Assembly: GCA_025450405.1 (NCBI GenBank)
Contig: JANWHL010000167.1
Coordinates: 1-6,896 of the forward strand
DNA from: Ktedonobacterales bacterium
GTDB lineage: Bacteria; Chloroflexota; Ktedonobacteria; Ktedonobacterales; JADMIN01
Reading direction: 5' to 3'
Length of the DNA stretch: 6,896 nucleotides
Made by a program: the position numbers and the translations under genes. Shown piece after piece: positions 6,006-6,896 of the stretch (within the stretch, counting starts at the first letter, position 1; every line of letters begins with the position of its first letter). The notes beneath the pieces were generated by a model, which saw nothing but the letters and a program-made list of their open reading frames with translations, made no database searches and had not been told where the DNA came from.

Positions 6006-6021
6006 GAGTTGGGGTGCGAAT

Positions 6022-6896
6022 ATGGAAATCGGCGCTTTCCTGTTTGCCAGTGCCCAAACGGGCCAGCAGAACGTGATCACGGCTCCGTTGAGTTTTGTGA
6101 TCTACGTGATCCTGTGCCCCATCATCTACCTCACGATCCTGGGCGCCTGCCTCCAATTGGCATGGCCGGGCGGTACGAAGCTGCGGGGCGTCGCCAAGCT
6201 ACCTGCCGTATTCCGACAGCCCTTGGCGCCGCGAATGTCGGATGATCCTACATTTCGCTTACTGTGCGCGATCGGCGGCCTGATCTCACTGGCGGTATGG
6301 AGCGCGGTCATTACCAACTGGTTGGCGAATCAGAAGATCGGATTTCCCAAGCCCAGCTTGTATCAGCCGCAATCGGACGACACGAAACGCTTCATCGCCA
6401 TCCTCATTGTCGGCCTTATTGCTGGTGGTGCCTGGATCCTGGCTATGCGCTTCGCGCGTCGGCCGCAAATGGCGCTAGTTGTAATCGCCGTATCGATGAG
6501 TGTGGCCGGCACGCTGTTGTTCTATTACGCCTTGGAAAGTCAAATGCGTGACGGATTGCTCGTATTGTCACTCGGTATTTTTCTCGGGGAGCTCATTACG
6601 GTGGCGATGAAGCCGTCCGGCTTGGGCGAAGGACTGTTCGCTGAGTTGCTTCTGGCACCGGGAACGGCGGACGACGAGGTTGTCGAAGAAGACGCCGGCG
6701 AACCTGATCCGGAAGACGACCCCTGGCGACCGCGTTCCCGCGTATGGCAGGGGACGCCCGCGGACGCTAGCGCAGGCCCGGAGCCGGACGTGGCACGGCA
6801 CGGCGCCGCGGCGGGTGGCCCGCGCGGTAGGCCCACCACGACGCTGGCCAGCGATCCGCCGAGGGAAAGCACGCGTCCATCAGGGCCGGCGACCGG
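6022..6896 (+). CDS. Unrecognised multi-pass membrane protein with acidic/proline-rich tail (3' truncated by window)
   Basis: From the ATG at 6022 the frame stays open for 291 complete codons to the right edge, so the C-terminus is missing. I recognise no family. Five hydrophobic segments are visible, at about residues 21-48, 79-101, 123-143, 151-171 and 177-198, with basic loops between some of them (for example MRFARRPQ). From about 214 the chain becomes acidic (EVVEEDAGEPDPEDD), then rich in Pro, Gly, Ala and Arg and probably disordered. By hand count the membrane part is less GC-rich than the neighbours (31 of 60 in 6361-6420 and in 6481-6540, against 43 of 60 in 2821-2880), while the tail is very GC-rich (50 of 60 in 6781-6840). 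The hydrophobic pattern makes it a credible gene. The start is uncertain: GTG 5968 in the same frame is possible. The leader hairpin and divergent promoter region suggest it is regulated. A role cannot be assigned. Confidence 0.75.
   Translation, partial: MEIGAFLFASAQTGQQNVITAPLSFVIYVILCPIIYLTILGACLQLAWPGGTKLRGVAKLPAVFRQPLAPRMSDDPTFRLLCAIGGLISLAVWSAVITNWLANQKIGFPKPSLYQPQSDDTKRFIAILIVGLIAGGAWILAMRFARRPQMALVVIAVSMSVAGTLLFYYALESQMRDGLLVLSLGIFLGELITVAMKPSGLGEGLFAELLLAPGTADDEVVEEDAGEPDPEDDPWRPRSRVWQGTPADASAGPEPDVARHGAAAGGPRGRPTTTLASDPPRESTRPSGPAT

Noticed and set aside
6126..6872. Several minus-strand frames opposite the rightmost gene (63-110 codons)
   Set aside because: The plus-strand frame is open for over 870 bases with a clear pattern of membrane helices; the minus frames are Ser/Pro/Arg-rich shadows.
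1..6896. A new defence, secretion or mobile system
   Set aside because: No nuclease, methylase, toxin, integrase, transposase or repeat array is visible. Gene order shows unrelated single genes, so no multi-gene system is supported apart from the leader element noted at 5937-6024.

Overview
The window is a high-GC bacterial chromosomal segment. It holds five separate genes and the end of a sixth, and no rRNA, tRNA, CRISPR array, transposase or phage gene that I can recognise. GC content, sigma70-like promoters, Shine-Dalgarno sites such as AAGGAG and GGAAGGA, and the gene types (HD-domain CCA enzyme, short DUF4190-type membrane protein, one-piece ABC exporter, S58/P1 peptidase) fit a GC-rich lineage. 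Chloroflexota (Thermomicrobia-like) is my best guess, but that is inference from general resemblance and is not proven by anything in the window.

Layout. Bases 1-182 are the 3' end of an alpha/beta hydrolase (+). Bases 183-376 are a 194-base leader, followed by the tRNA nucleotidyltransferase gene cca (377-1870, +). A clear promoter (TTGCGC-17-TATACT) then drives a 117-residue DUF4190-like membrane protein (2027-2380, +). A gap of about 320 bases up to the preferred start contains a stem-loop, a 14-base tandem duplication and a probable -10 box, and leads to a full-length ABC exporter (GTG start at 2701, end 4614, +). A convergent S58/DmpA-family peptidase lies at 4680-5798 (-). A divergent promoter region (5799-6021) separates it from an unrecognised multi-pass membrane protein that starts at 6022 and runs off the right edge (+).

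The genes look like ordinary, mostly singly transcribed housekeeping or accessory genes, with no evident common pathway: tRNA 3'-end maturation, export of an unknown substrate, and peptide or beta-peptide hydrolysis. No operon is convincing.

The part most worth a second look is the leader of the last gene (5937-6024). It contains a TATAGT -10 box, a 7-codon ATG-started mini-ORF that begins where transcription would be expected to start, a long and nearly perfect hairpin (5953-6005) whose 5' arm is almost exactly covered by that mini-ORF, and a 7-base sequence found both in the hairpin apex and at the presumed ribosome binding site of the membrane-protein gene. Together these resemble a translation-dependent attenuation leader, but that reading is a hypothesis from sequence alone.
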